Positions 8,224-18,341 of a stretch of DNA of 64,000 nucleotides are shown here, piece by piece. Position 1 is the stretch's first letter, and every line of letters begins with the position of its first letter. A program made the translations under genes and the position numbers. A model generated the notes under the pieces. The model did no database searches. It was not told the DNA's origin and saw only the letters and a program-made list of their open reading frames with translations. This DNA comes from JBBROS01 sp965213855 (lineage in GTDB: Bacteria > Pseudomonadota > Alphaproteobacteria > Acetobacterales > Acetobacteraceae), in the NCBI GenBank assembly GCA_965213855.1, contig CBDCAA010000002.1, positions 1 to 64,000 on the forward strand, written 5' to 3'.

Positions 8224-10590
8224 TCACACCGTGAACGCCTGCCTGCCCTCCGCTTGGCCGTGTTGGAGGTAATGCAGCAGCGGGTCGATGTTGGCCTGAC
8301 GGACGTCGGCATAGGCGGCGAGGTACTTGGTTGTGCTGAACGCGGCCGAGGGATCGCGCCCCTCTTGCCAGCCGAACTGCTCGTAGTGCAGCAGCGGGTC
8401 GACATGCGCCGCCGCCACGTCCGGGTTGTGGGCGAGGTAGTAGGTCGTGTCGAACAACGCGTCCGGGTTCAAGCCCTTCTGCCAGCCAGTCGCGTCGTAG
8501 CTCCAGGCGGCCTGTTGCGCCCCGGCTGTGCCGCCCGGGATCAGCGTCGCGCCGAGCTGATGATCGTAGAAGGCCGCGTCGATGAGCGGGTCGGCCGCTG
8601 CCGTGCCTCCGGCCAGGAACGTCAGCCGGCCCTCGAATTGGCCGTTCGTCGTGTAATGCAGGAGCGGATCGGTGCCGGCCGCGGCCACGTCGGGATACGC
8701 CGCCAGATACTTGCTGTCAGAGAACATCAGGCTCGGGTCGCGCCCCTCACGCCAGCCATACCGTTCGAAATGGAGCAGCGGATCGATACCGGCAGCCCTC
8801 ACGTCGGGGTTCTGGGCCAAGTAGTAGCTCGTGTCGAAGAAGGCGCTCGGGTCGCGGCCTTCTACCCACCCATGGGCGAGGTAATGGACGCTGGCGTCCA
8901 CCCCGGCCGCGCGCACGTCGGGGTTGGCGGCATCGTAGAACGCCGCATCGACCAGCGGGTCGGGCGCGGTGGCCGGCACCGCGATCGCCGCACGGCCCTC
9001 GGCCTGCCCATGCAGGTCGTAGTGGAGCAGCGGGTCGACGCCAGCAGCTTTCACGTCGGGGTTTGCGGCCAGGTAGTCGGCCGTGTCGAAGCTGGCCGAC
9101 GGGTTGCGCCCCTCATGCCAGCCATACAGCTCGTAGTGCCGGAGCGGATCCATTCCGGATGCAGCCACGTCGGGATTATGCGCCAGGTAGTAGGACGCAT
9201 CGAATAACGGGTCGGCTACGACCTGCGCGGCCGTGATGGTGACGGTAGCGCCGCTGTTCTGCGCGACCCCGCCCGCCGAATCGATGACGGTCACGGTGAA
9301 CCCGGCGGTGCCGACCGACTTGGGCGTGAAGGTCACGGCGCGGGCCGCAGCCACGAGGCTCGCGAGTGTCCCGGTGACGGTGAAGGTGCTGCCGGACTGG
9401 TCGACCGTGCCTGCCCCGCGCACGCCGAGCGTGCCCAGCGACGGGTCTAGCAGGGTGATGGCGAGCGTGCCCGTCTGGGCATTCCCGTCGCTGATCGTGA
9501 ACCCGGCGAACGGGCTCACATGCGCGGTCAGCGACACGCCCAGGGCGGTCGACAGCCCGGACAGGGTCGGCGGCGGCGGCGGCGCGACCACGCCCACGCT
9601 GCTCTGTACCGTGTTGGTGAAGACGCCTGCGCTGCTGGTCGCGTCCCCCGCGCTGATCGTGGTTTGCAGCAGCGCGCGGCCGCTCACCGCGCCCTCGGCC
9701 CGTACCACCATGCGGGTCACGATGGTCGTTCCGCCAACGGCACCTTGCGGCAACGTGACGGTGCCGAACGAGATCGAGCCGTCCGCACGCATCACGGGCG
9801 GTCCTGCTTGGAGCGCGGAGCCGACCGAGACGACCCTGCTGGACACCAGTTGCAGGCTGTCCTGTCCAGCCGGCAAGGCCGGGGTGATGGTGAAGTCGGG
9901 CAGCGTCCCGGTCGGCACGGTCACCGTGACGTCGAACGCGACCGTCTGCCCGCTGGCGACGGCCGACGGATCGGTTTCGGCTGTCACCACGGTGCGGGGC
10001 GCGGCCGTCACCAATACGGTCGACGCGGAGGCCGGGTTGGCCGCCGAGAGATCCGGCCCCGAGGGCGACGCCGCATATCCGGTCACGCTCGCGGTCGAGG
10101 ACAACGACGCGAACGGTCCGGCCAGCGCACTGCCGGCATCGAGGCTGAAGGTGATCAGGGCCACGTTCGCGCCGGAACTGGCATCGTAGCCCTGCAAGGG
10201 CGCGTCGATCGTCAGGCCGCTGGCGCCGAACAGATCGCCGCTGGTGGACAGGTCGTTGTTGGCGCCGTCCGTCACGGTCAGGCCGATGCCGCCGCTCGGC
10301 ACGACGAACCCGGCCGGCATCGTGTCCCGGAGCCGGACGTTGAAAGCCGGCGCGCCGGCCGTCATGTTCTGCACGGCGATGACGAAGGTCACGTCGTCCC
10401 CCGGCGAGACGCCGGATAGCGTGTCGTTGAACGGATCGGCCGCCAGACCGCCGCTGCTGACGGTGCCGCCGAACTGGCCGGTGAATGGGCTGAACCCGAA
10501 CGGCCCGCCCGTTCCGCTGAATGTGTCGTTGTCCCCGGACGCGTAGAGGGTGCCGGTCTGCAGGGTGAGCACCGGCAACGTGGCGGGCAT
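8224..10590 (-). CDS. Large repeat protein, DUF11-like domains plus eight ~41-residue repeats
   Basis: 788 residues from ATG 10590 (AGGATG upstream). There is no Sec signal peptide. Residues 1 to about 330 are Thr/Ser/Gly-rich with two DUF11-like beta-sandwich segments (VSPGDDVTFVIAVQN...DTMPAGF and VASGQTVAFDVTV). Residues about 340-455 resemble another cadherin/Ig-like fold. From about 457 to the end run eight tandem units of the pattern FDxxYYLAxNPDVxAAGVDPLLHYxxxGWxEGRDPS; the sixth is degenerate. The layout suggests an exported adhesin-like or calcium-binding surface protein. The secretion route is unknown, and type I export through a C-terminal signal is only a guess. No ABC exporter is nearby. 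Confidence 0.7.
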   Translation of the reverse strand: MPATLPVLTLQTGTLYASGDNDTFSGTGGPFGFSPFTGQFGGTVSSGGLAADPFNDTLSGVSPGDDVTFVIAVQNMTAGAPAFNVRLRDTMPAGFVVPSGGIGLTVTDGANNDLSTSGDLFGASGLTIDAPLQGYDASSGANVALITFSLDAGSALAGPFASLSSTASVTGYAASPSGPDLSAANPASASTVLVTAAPRTVVTAETDPSAVASGQTVAFDVTVTVPTGTLPDFTITPALPAGQDSLQLVSSRVVSVGSALQAGPPVMRADGSISFGTVTLPQGAVGGTTIVTRMVVRAEGAVSGRALLQTTISAGDATSSAGVFTNTVQSSVGVVAPPPPPTLSGLSTALGVSLTAHVSPFAGFTISDGNAQTGTLAITLLDPSLGTLGVRGAGTVDQSGSTFTVTGTLASLVAAARAVTFTPKSVGTAGFTVTVIDSAGGVAQNSGATVTITAAQVVADPLFDASYYLAHNPDVAASGMDPLRHYELYGWHEGRNPSASFDTADYLAANPDVKAAGVDPLLHYDLHGQAEGRAAIAVPATAPDPLVDAAFYDAANPDVRAAGVDASVHYLAHGWVEGRDPSAFFDTSYYLAQNPDVRAAGIDPLLHFERYGWREGRDPSLMFSDSKYLAAYPDVAAAGTDPLLHYTTNGQFEGRLTFLAGGTAAADPLIDAAFYDHQLGATLIPGGTAGAQQAAWSYDATGWQKGLNPDALFDTTYYLAHNPDVAAAHVDPLLHYEQFGWQEGRDPSAAFSTTKYLAAYADVRQANIDPLLHYLQHGQAEGRQAFTV

Positions 10591-10645
10591 CGAACATCCT
10601 CGGATTGCTGTCCTGCAACCCTGGACGAAAATACCTAATGAGCGG

Positions 10646-11068
10646 TTAACGCCGCAGCAGCACGTCCTTGGCCTGGTTCACCCGGGACGCCAGCCAGTCC
10701 GACCCGCCCCCATCCGGATGAACGGCCCGCATCAGGTGCAACCAGGCCTCGCGCACCTCGGCCTCCGTCGCGCCGTCGGTCAGCCCCAATACGGCCAGCG
10801 CCTCGGCCCGGTCCATCGGCCCGCCGCGCGCCGGCCCGCTGAGGCCGCCCTGCCACATGCGCCACGCCAGCGGCGCCAGCAGCACCAACCCCGAAACGGC
10901 CAAGGCGCCGCGCCCCGTCACCAGCAGCAGTGCCGCTACGCCCAGCCCAACAAAGGCCGCGACCACGGCCAGCACCGTCTTGATCGCGCCGACGCTGGCC
11001 CGTGAGAACGCGGACACGCCGCCCGCAACCAGCACGACGAGCAAAAGACCGGCCGCAAGCCCGACCAT
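10646..11068 (-). CDS. Membrane-anchored DnaJ-domain protein
   Basis: 140 residues from ATG 11068, eight bases after the malic enzyme stop. Two hydrophobic segments (about 2-20 and 28-62) are followed by a short J-domain (about 80-140) that retains the HPDGGG motif, the variant HPD loop that stimulates DnaK ATPase in small alphaproteobacterial J-proteins. The domain ends VNQAKDVLLRR. It is likely an inner-membrane DnaK co-chaperone, similar to TIM14-type or DjlA-like proteins. Longer upstream frames overlap malic enzyme and are rejected. Confidence 0.75.
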   Translation of the reverse strand: MVGLAAGLLLVVLVAGGVSAFSRASVGAIKTVLAVVAAFVGLGVAALLLVTGRGALAVSGLVLLAPLAWRMWQGGLSGPARGGPMDRAEALAVLGLTDGATEAEVREAWLHLMRAVHPDGGGSDWLASRVNQAKDVLLRR

Positions 11069-11075
11069 GGCCCGG

Positions 11076-13376
<2,301 letters not shown>

Positions 13377-13475
13377 TCGCGCGTCCCCTCCACTTACGAG
13401 AGGTTTAAGCGCGTCCGTGGCGGAGGGGAACAGGTGTCCCCACCGCCGGCCGGCGACGGGAACTCGCAGATGCGT

Positions 13476-13584
13476 CCCCCTCCCTTGGGAGGGGGTCGGG
13501 GTGACGGTCCTGGCGCACCCGAGCTGAATGGCGGCGCATCGGGTACACCCTCACCCCGGCCCTCTCCCAATGGGAGAGGGAGAA
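13476..13584. repeat. Pair of inverted REP-like GC-rich palindromes
   Basis: Two related hairpins face each other. Arms CCCCCTCCC/GGGAGGGGG lie at 13476-13495 and CCCTCTCCC/GGGAGAGGG at 13560-13580. Each is flanked on its outer or inner side by the shared string TCACCCCG(G/A)CC in opposite orientation, as in a BIME. Variants recur at 15710-15740, 18030-18061 and weakly at 23698-23718. Confidence 0.75.
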
Positions 13585-14825
13585 GACGCCTTCTCGGGAT
13601 CGTGCGAGCTTTCTCCTGGCTGCGGCGTCAGCCCGTAGGGCGCCATCAACGCCCAGACATGGGCGGGGACCATCCGCTTCATGCGGCGCGGCTTTTCCCG
13701 GCGCAGGTGCAGGATCGTCTCGGCGGCCTTCATCTCCACGCGCGTGCGGGCGAACTCAAGGCCGCGGGGGCCGATCCGTGGCATCAGCCAGCCGACGACC
13801 GGGCGCAGCCAATCGGGCATTGCGCGGAGCGGCAGGCCGCCGGCCGCCCGGGCGACATTGGCCATGAAGCCGCGCACCGCCCCGGCGCGCTTCCCGCGCG
13901 ATCCCGGCGCCTGCAGCGCAACCTCCTCCCCCAACAGCCCCAGCAGCTCCTCGCCCCGGTCATTGCGGACCAGCAGCCACTGGCCACCCTCGCCAGCCAT
14001 GTAGCCCACGGTGATGTCGGCCAGGACGTTGGTGTAGTCGACGCAGGTGCGGCAGGTGAGCGGGAAGAAGTCGGGCGGCAGCTTCGAGATCGGCAGCTGG
14101 AGGAAGGGGATGGTCTTCACCCGTCCATCGGTGAACCGCAGCTCCACCCGGTAGTCGGCCCGGAACTCCAAATAGGTGATGGTGGCCGGGTCGTCGGCGA
14201 GCAGGGCGAGGAAGTCGTGGAACCGCTCGGTGGTCGTGTTGTCCGAGCAGGGCGTGCCGATCACGTAGAGCCGATCGAACCCCAGCTCGGCCTCCAACGC
14301 CCGCAGCGCATGGACCTGGCAGGGGATGCCCACCACCGCGAGCCGCCGGAAGCCGCGCGCCCGCGCCGGTTCCAGCAGCGCCAGCAGCGGCGCGTAGCCC
14401 ATCCGCATGCCCCGGCACGCCGCGAGGTCGGCTGCGTCGGTCACGAGCACCGGCACTGGCCGCCAGCGGTCGGACGGGTCGGCCACCATGGTCAGCACGG
14501 CGTCGACGGCGCCGGTCTCGAGCAGCCGCTCGGCGATGCGGGTGGTGATCCCGGTCCATTGCGCGCCCGGTGCGGGCGCCCGCAGCTCGGCGCGGAGCAT
14601 GCGGCGGAACGGGCCGAAATGCAGCTCGTCCGGCCGGGCCGGGTCGCGCGCGCGGCCGTGCACCTGGGTTTCGAGGGCGGGGTAGTCGGGCTGGATGAAC
14701 TGGCACGCGGTTGCGCAGCGGCGCGGCTCGGCCATGCGGGACACGCCGCAATCGGTGCACAGGGCGCGGGGGGCGGCGGGCCCGATAACCGGCGTCTCGA
14801 TCGTCACGGTCCGACTGTCACGCAT
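13551..14825 (-). CDS. F420-hydrogenase-beta family reductase, HCAR/BciB-like
   Basis: 424 residues; ATG 14825 after AGGAGTCC. The N-terminal CTDCGVSRMAEPRRCATAC and the later CRTCVDYTNVLADITVGYM supply [4Fe-4S] cysteines. GAQWTGI, GIPCQVHALRA and RNDRGEELL align by eye with plant 7-hydroxymethyl-chlorophyll a reductase and bacterial BciB (8-vinyl reductase of divinyl-chlorophyllides), ferredoxin-dependent flavoproteins. No other photosynthesis gene is in the window, so the substrate is uncertain. The last residues (SSPSPIGRGPG) and the stop codon are encoded by a REP-like repeat, a tail probably acquired from the repeat. It lies 52 bp downstream of tRNA-Leu. Confidence 0.82.
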   Translation of the reverse strand: MRDSRTVTIETPVIGPAAPRALCTDCGVSRMAEPRRCATACQFIQPDYPALETQVHGRARDPARPDELHFGPFRRMLRAELRAPAPGAQWTGITTRIAERLLETGAVDAVLTMVADPSDRWRPVPVLVTDAADLAACRGMRMGYAPLLALLEPARARGFRRLAVVGIPCQVHALRALEAELGFDRLYVIGTPCSDNTTTERFHDFLALLADDPATITYLEFRADYRVELRFTDGRVKTIPFLQLPISKLPPDFFPLTCRTCVDYTNVLADITVGYMAGEGGQWLLVRNDRGEELLGLLGEEVALQAPGSRGKRAGAVRGFMANVARAAGGLPLRAMPDWLRPVVGWLMPRIGPRGLEFARTRVEMKAAETILHLRREKPRRMKRMVPAHVWALMAPYGLTPQPGESSHDPEKASSPSPIGRGPG

Positions 14826-14877
14826 GGACTCCTGTCGCGGGACGAACCATCTACCGTGTCAGGAGAGCGGACAAGAA

Positions 14878-14960
14878 TGCGGTCGAGAAGACTCGAACTT
14901 CCACAGGGTTTCCCCCACAAGCACCTCAAGCTTGCGCGTCTACCATTTCGCCACGACCGC
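14878..14960 (-). tRNA. tRNA-Leu (anticodon GAG)
   Basis: 83 nt. Acceptor arms GCGGTCG and CGACCGC pair fully, with discriminator A. The anticodon stem CAAGC/GCTTG encloses loop TTGAGGT, giving anticodon GAG. The T arm has GTTCGAGTC and the D arm AAATGGTAGACGC. The long variable arm is typical of class II tRNA-Leu. CCA is not encoded. It lies between lipB (divergent) and the reductase gene. Confidence 0.95.
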
Positions 14961-14967
14961 ACCGTGG

Positions 14968-14987
14968 CCGCAGGGCATACCCTGCGG
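14968..14987. other. 8-bp perfect hairpin between tRNA-Leu and lipB
   Basis: Arms CCGCAGGG and CCCTGCGG around CATA, within an outer GGCCGC/GCGGCC pair. It sits in the 45-bp gap between divergent tRNA-Leu and lipB and could shape the lipB leader or an operator. No function can be assigned from sequence. Confidence 0.4.
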
Positions 14988-15005
14988 GAAGCGGCCGTAT
15001 AGCCG

Positions 15006-15677
15006 ATGGATCAGCCGGTATCAATCGCGGACGTTGCCCCGTTGCAGTGGACGATGCAGGACGGGCTGCTCGGCTATGACGACGCGCTCGCTGCCATGCA
15101 GGCCCGGGTCGCTGGCATTCGCGCCGGCACCGCGGCCGAACAAGTCTGGCTGGTGGAGCACCCCGCGCTGTACACCGCCGGCACGTCGGCGCGCGACCAT
15201 GATCTGGTGGCACCCGGCGCCCTGCCGACCCACCGCGCTGGCCGTGGCGGGCAGTGGACCTACCACGGGCCGGGGCAGCGCGTGGCCTACACGATGCTCG
15301 ACCTCTCCCGGCGCCACGGCACGGTGCCGCCGCGTGACGTCCGATGTTTCGTGCACGGGCTGGAGGAGTGGCTGATCCGCGCGCTCGACCGCTTCAACGT
15401 CCGTGGCGAGCGGCGGGCCGGCCGGGTCGGGATCTGGGTGGCGGACCCGGCGACCGGGGCCGAGGCGAAGATCGCCGCCATCGGCGTTCGGGTGACACGC
15501 TGGGTGAGTTGGCACGGCGTGGCGCTGAACGTCGAGCCCACCCTGGCCCACTTCGCCGGCATCGTGCCCTGCGGCATCGCCGAGCATGGCGTGACGAGCC
15601 TGGCCGCGCTGGGCCTGCCGGTGACGATGGCCGATACGGACGTGGCACTCCGGGCGGCTTGGGACGAGGTGTTCTAG
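15006..15677 (+). CDS. lipB: Octanoyltransferase
   Basis: Transfers octanoate from octanoyl-ACP to lipoyl domains, the first step of lipoate synthesis. 223 residues. It contains RGGQWTYHGPGQ (the RGG..T.HGPGQ family signature, near residue 79), the catalytic Lys155 in EAKIAAIGVRV and Cys189 in IVPCGI. ATG 15006 is the first start after the tRNA region. The only plus-strand gene between 4.1 and 52.3 kb, it converges on the ABC permease genes with a REP-like hairpin between. Confidence 0.95.
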   Translation: MDQPVSIADVAPLQWTMQDGLLGYDDALAAMQARVAGIRAGTAAEQVWLVEHPALYTAGTSARDHDLVAPGALPTHRAGRGGQWTYHGPGQRVAYTMLDLSRRHGTVPPRDVRCFVHGLEEWLIRALDRFNVRGERRAGRVGIWVADPATGAEAKIAAIGVRVTRWVSWHGVALNVEPTLAHFAGIVPCGIAEHGVTSLAALGLPVTMADTDVALRAAWDEVF

Positions 15678-15705
15678 GGGGTTCTATCGAAAAAGACGGG
15701 GCCGA

Positions 15706-15740
15706 CGACCCGACCCCCGGCCCCTCCCCGAAAGGAGAAG
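15706..15740. repeat. REP-like copy between convergent lipB and ABC permease
   Basis: Contains CCCCCGGCCCCTCCCC followed by GAAAGGAG, the shared core of the 13.5-kb pair with an imperfect stem. It lies between two convergent genes, where it may act as a two-way transcript end. Confidence 0.5.
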
Positions 15741-15751
15741 TTGAAGCGGGG

Positions 15752-16411
15752 TCATCGGGCGATCCGCCGGTCCAGCCGGGCCTCGAGGCGGCCGGCGCCA
15801 TAGGAGATCGGCCAGCACAGGACGAAGTAAAACAACGCGACCAGCGGATAAACGACCATCGGCTGGAAGGTGACGTTCACCATCAGCTGCCCGGCCCGGG
15901 TCAGCTCGACGAAGCCGACGATGGCGGCCACCGAGGTGTTCTTGATCAGTTGCACCAGGAACCCGACCGTCGGCGGGATCGCGATCCGCGCCGCCTGCGG
16001 CAGGATGACGGTCCGCAGCGTCGCGCGGCGGCGCAGGCCGAGCGCGGTCGCCGCCTCCCACTGCGTGCGTGGGATCGCCTCGATCGTGCCGCGCCAGATG
16101 TCGCCCAGGAACGCCGCCGCGTACAGCGTGAACGCCAGCGCCACCGCCGGCCACGGATCGAGCCGCAGGCCGGTCACGACGGCCAGGCCGTAGAAGGCGA
16201 CGAACAGCTGCATCAGCAACGGCGTCCCCTGCAGCAGGATCGTGAACGCCCACGCCATCGCCCGCACCGGCCTTAGCGGCGACACGCGCGCCAGCGCCAC
16301 CACGAACCCGCCCAAGCCGCCGCCGACGAAGGCGACCAGCGTCAGCAACACCGTCCAGCGCAGCGCCGCCACCAGGAACATCAGCTCATGCGCGCCGAAC
16401 CCGCGGCTCAC
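15752..16411 (-). CDS. Polar amino-acid ABC transporter permease (second)
   Basis: 219-residue inner-membrane permease of the HisMQ type. It has about five hydrophobic segments and the EAA loop QWEAATALGLRRRATLRTVILPQA near residue 137, which docks the ATPase. KNTSVAAIVGFVELTRAGQ is typical of the glutamine/glutamate/arginine subfamily. It overlaps the other permease by ATGA (16408-16411). Together with the binding protein it forms an importer, but no ATPase gene accompanies the cluster. Confidence 0.88.
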   Translation of the reverse strand: MSRGFGAHELMFLVAALRWTVLLTLVAFVGGGLGGFVVALARVSPLRPVRAMAWAFTILLQGTPLLMQLFVAFYGLAVVTGLRLDPWPAVALAFTLYAAAFLGDIWRGTIEAIPRTQWEAATALGLRRRATLRTVILPQAARIAIPPTVGFLVQLIKNTSVAAIVGFVELTRAGQLMVNVTFQPMVVYPLVALFYFVLCWPISYGAGRLEARLDRRIAR

Positions 16412-17094
16412 GCGCGCGCGCCCATCGCCGGCCGGCCGCGCACGAACAGCGCCCAGAACCCGGCATCCAGCACCAGCCGCGCCAGCCCGGCCATGGCCAG
16501 GTAGATCCCGGTCGCCGCGAAGTAGAACTCAAAGCTGCGGAACGTGGTCGATTGCAGGCTGTTGACCGCCGACGTCAGCTCCTCGGCCGAGATCGCCGAC
16601 ACGACCGAGGACCCGAGCAGGATCAGGATGAACTGCGACGCCAGGCCCGGGTAGCAGACCCGCAGCGCCGGAAATAGCACGACGTGGCGGAAGATGCGCA
16701 GCGGCCCCAGCCCGAGCGCCCGTGCCGCCTCCGTCTGGCCCGCCGGCACCGCCTCGATCCCCGAGCGCAGGATCTCGGTCGCATAGCCGCCGAAGTTGAG
16801 CGCAAGGCCGATCACCGCCGCCTCGTCGGCGTCCATGTGGATGCCGAGCGACGGCAGCGAGAAATACAGGATGAACAGCTGCACCAGCAGCGGCGTGTTG
16901 CGGATGACCTCGACATAGGCCCGCACGGCGCCCCTGGCCACGCCGAAGCGGGACCCGGCCGCGACGGTGCAGAGCATTGCGGCCGCCAGGCCGAGCACGA
17001 ACGCCGCGGCCGACATCCAGAGCGTCGCCTCGGCACCGTCCAGCAGATTCGGCCAGTTGTCCCGGACGACGCCGAACTGGAAGACGTAGTGCAC
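16408..17094 (-). CDS. Polar amino-acid ABC transporter permease (first)
   Basis: 228-residue HisMQ-type permease. RNTPLLVQLFILYFSLP near residue 64 and the EAA loop GQTEAARALGLGPLRIFRHVV near residue 120 are diagnostic. The start is GTG 17094, two bases after the stop of the binding-protein gene; no ATG fits the N-terminal homology. It pairs with the downstream permease as a heterodimer. Substrate, judged only by family, is a polar amino acid. Confidence 0.88.
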   Translation of the reverse strand: MHYVFQFGVVRDNWPNLLDGAEATLWMSAAAFVLGLAAAMLCTVAAGSRFGVARGAVRAYVEVIRNTPLLVQLFILYFSLPSLGIHMDADEAAVIGLALNFGGYATEILRSGIEAVPAGQTEAARALGLGPLRIFRHVVLFPALRVCYPGLASQFILILLGSSVVSAISAEELTSAVNSLQSTTFRSFEFYFAATGIYLAMAGLARLVLDAGFWALFVRGRPAMGARA

Positions 17095-17096
17095 GC

Positions 17097-17915
17097 CTAC
17101 AGCGTCGGCAGCTCCGGCAAGTCGACCTTGGTGTAGCGCTTATAGAGATCGGCCAGCACGCCGTTGCGAGCGTTCAGGAACACCCACGTGTTCACCCACG
17201 CGCGCAGCTCCACATCGGCATGGCGCACGATCGGGCCGTAGAAGGCGCGGGTCACCGTCAGCTTCTTCTCGATGCCGGCGTCCGGGTTGCGCTCGATGAC
17301 GGAGTTCATGGCGAACTCGGTCATCGCCGCCGCGTCCACCTGGCCCGACAGCAGGGCCTGGATCGTGCCGCTGATATCATCGAACCAGACGATGCGGGTG
17401 CCCTTCGGCGCCACCTTCGGGACCGTCGCCTCCTCCAGGGTCGCGCGGGTGATGCCGATGCGCTTGCCGGCCATGTCGTCGAGCTTGGCGATCGCGGTCT
17501 TCTGCGGGCCGAACACGACGATCGTCAGCGCGCCGTTCGGGTTGCAGAACGCGACCGTCTTGGCACGGTCGAAGGTGATCGAGATCGACGACAGGGTGAG
17601 GTCGCAGCGTCCGGCCAACAGCGACGGGATGCGCTGGGTCGAGACGACCTGCTGCAGATCGAGCTCGACCCCGAGGTCCTTCGCGAGCTGGCGGCAGTTC
17701 GCGACCTCGACCCCGTCCGGCTGCCCGTCGGAACCGATGATCCCGAACGGCGGGGAGCTGGTGTCGCACGCGATGCGGATCACCTTCTCCTTCAGGATGC
17801 GATCCAGCGTCGTCGTCCCCGACTGACCGGACGATTGGGCGGCCGCTGGCGGCACGAACGCGGCGAGCGTCAGTCCGGCAAGGCCAGACCCGGCAACCAG
17901 GCCACGGCGGTTCAT
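17097..17915 (-). CDS. Extracellular solute-binding protein family 3 (amino acid)
   Basis: 272 residues from ATG 17915 (GGGGAGAG seven bases upstream). Signal peptide MNRRGLVAGSGLAGLTLAAF...AAAQS, with a twin-Arg-like NRRG start, then a periplasmic type II binding fold. VIRIACDTSSPPFGI opens lobe 1, GRCDLTLSSISITFDRAKTVAFCNPN is the family-3 signature, and AGKRIGITRATLEE opens lobe 2. It captures amino acid for the two permeases downstream. A longer frame to 17975 adds 20 residues before the signal peptide and is unlikely. Confidence 0.88.
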   Translation of the reverse strand: MNRRGLVAGSGLAGLTLAAFVPPAAAQSSGQSGTTTLDRILKEKVIRIACDTSSPPFGIIGSDGQPDGVEVANCRQLAKDLGVELDLQQVVSTQRIPSLLAGRCDLTLSSISITFDRAKTVAFCNPNGALTIVVFGPQKTAIAKLDDMAGKRIGITRATLEEATVPKVAPKGTRIVWFDDISGTIQALLSGQVDAAAMTEFAMNSVIERNPDAGIEKKLTVTRAFYGPIVRHADVELRAWVNTWVFLNARNGVLADLYKRYTKVDLPELPTL

Positions 17916-18029
17916 GATGGCGCTCTCCCCAATCGTCGTTGCTGCCATAGTTCTGCCGTTGACCCCGGCGCGCAACCCTGGCGGGCCACTTCGCCACAGG
18001 CGCCGCGGGTTCGCGCGCTGCCGCGTCGA

Positions 18030-18061
18030 CCCACCCCCGGCCCCTCCCTGCCAGGGAGGGG
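18030..18061. repeat. REP-like hairpin after acyP
   Basis: ACCCCCGGCCCCTCCCT with arms CCCCTCCCT/AGGGAGGGG around GCC (18041-18061). It is the cleanest single copy of the dispersed repeat and lies 5 bp after the acyP stop codon, where it may stop or protect the transcript end. Confidence 0.65.
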
Positions 18062-18065
18062 AGGA

Positions 18066-18341
18066 TTACAGGCTGGCCCGCGCCTCGAAGCCGGCCAGCT
18101 CCTCCGGTTCGGTCAGGTCTTCATGGATCAACCGCACCGCTGCCCCGGGCGGCCCGCGGCGGCAGGCGCGCAGCAGCTCCTCGACTGCTGCGGCGTCGCC
18201 CTCGACGAGCGCCTCGACCGATCCATCCGACCGGTTGCGTACCCAGCCGGCGACGCCCAGGGGCGCCGCGGCGTGCAGCATCCAGTGCCGGTACCCGACA
18301 CCCTGGACCACGCCCTCGATTCGAAGCCGCTTGGCGATCAT
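18066..18341 (-). CDS. acyP: Acylphosphatase
   Basis: Small enzyme hydrolysing carboxyl-phosphate bonds. 91 residues, family length. GVVQGVGYRHWM near residue 11 holds the phosphate loop and catalytic Arg, and GWVRNRSDGSVEALVEG near residue 32 holds the catalytic Asn. ATG 18341 overlaps the stop of the ATP12-like gene (ATGA), so the two are translationally coupled. A longer frame to 18434 would run back into that gene and is not used. Confidence 0.93.
   Translation of the reverse strand: MIAKRLRIEGVVQGVGYRHWMLHAAAPLGVAGWVRNRSDGSVEALVEGDAAAVEELLRACRRGPPGAAVRLIHEDLTEPEELAGFEARASL

Noticed and set aside
8224..9210. CRISPR-like periodic repeats
   Set aside because: The period is coding: degenerate ~41-residue protein repeats in one frame, without identical DNA repeats or unique spacers.
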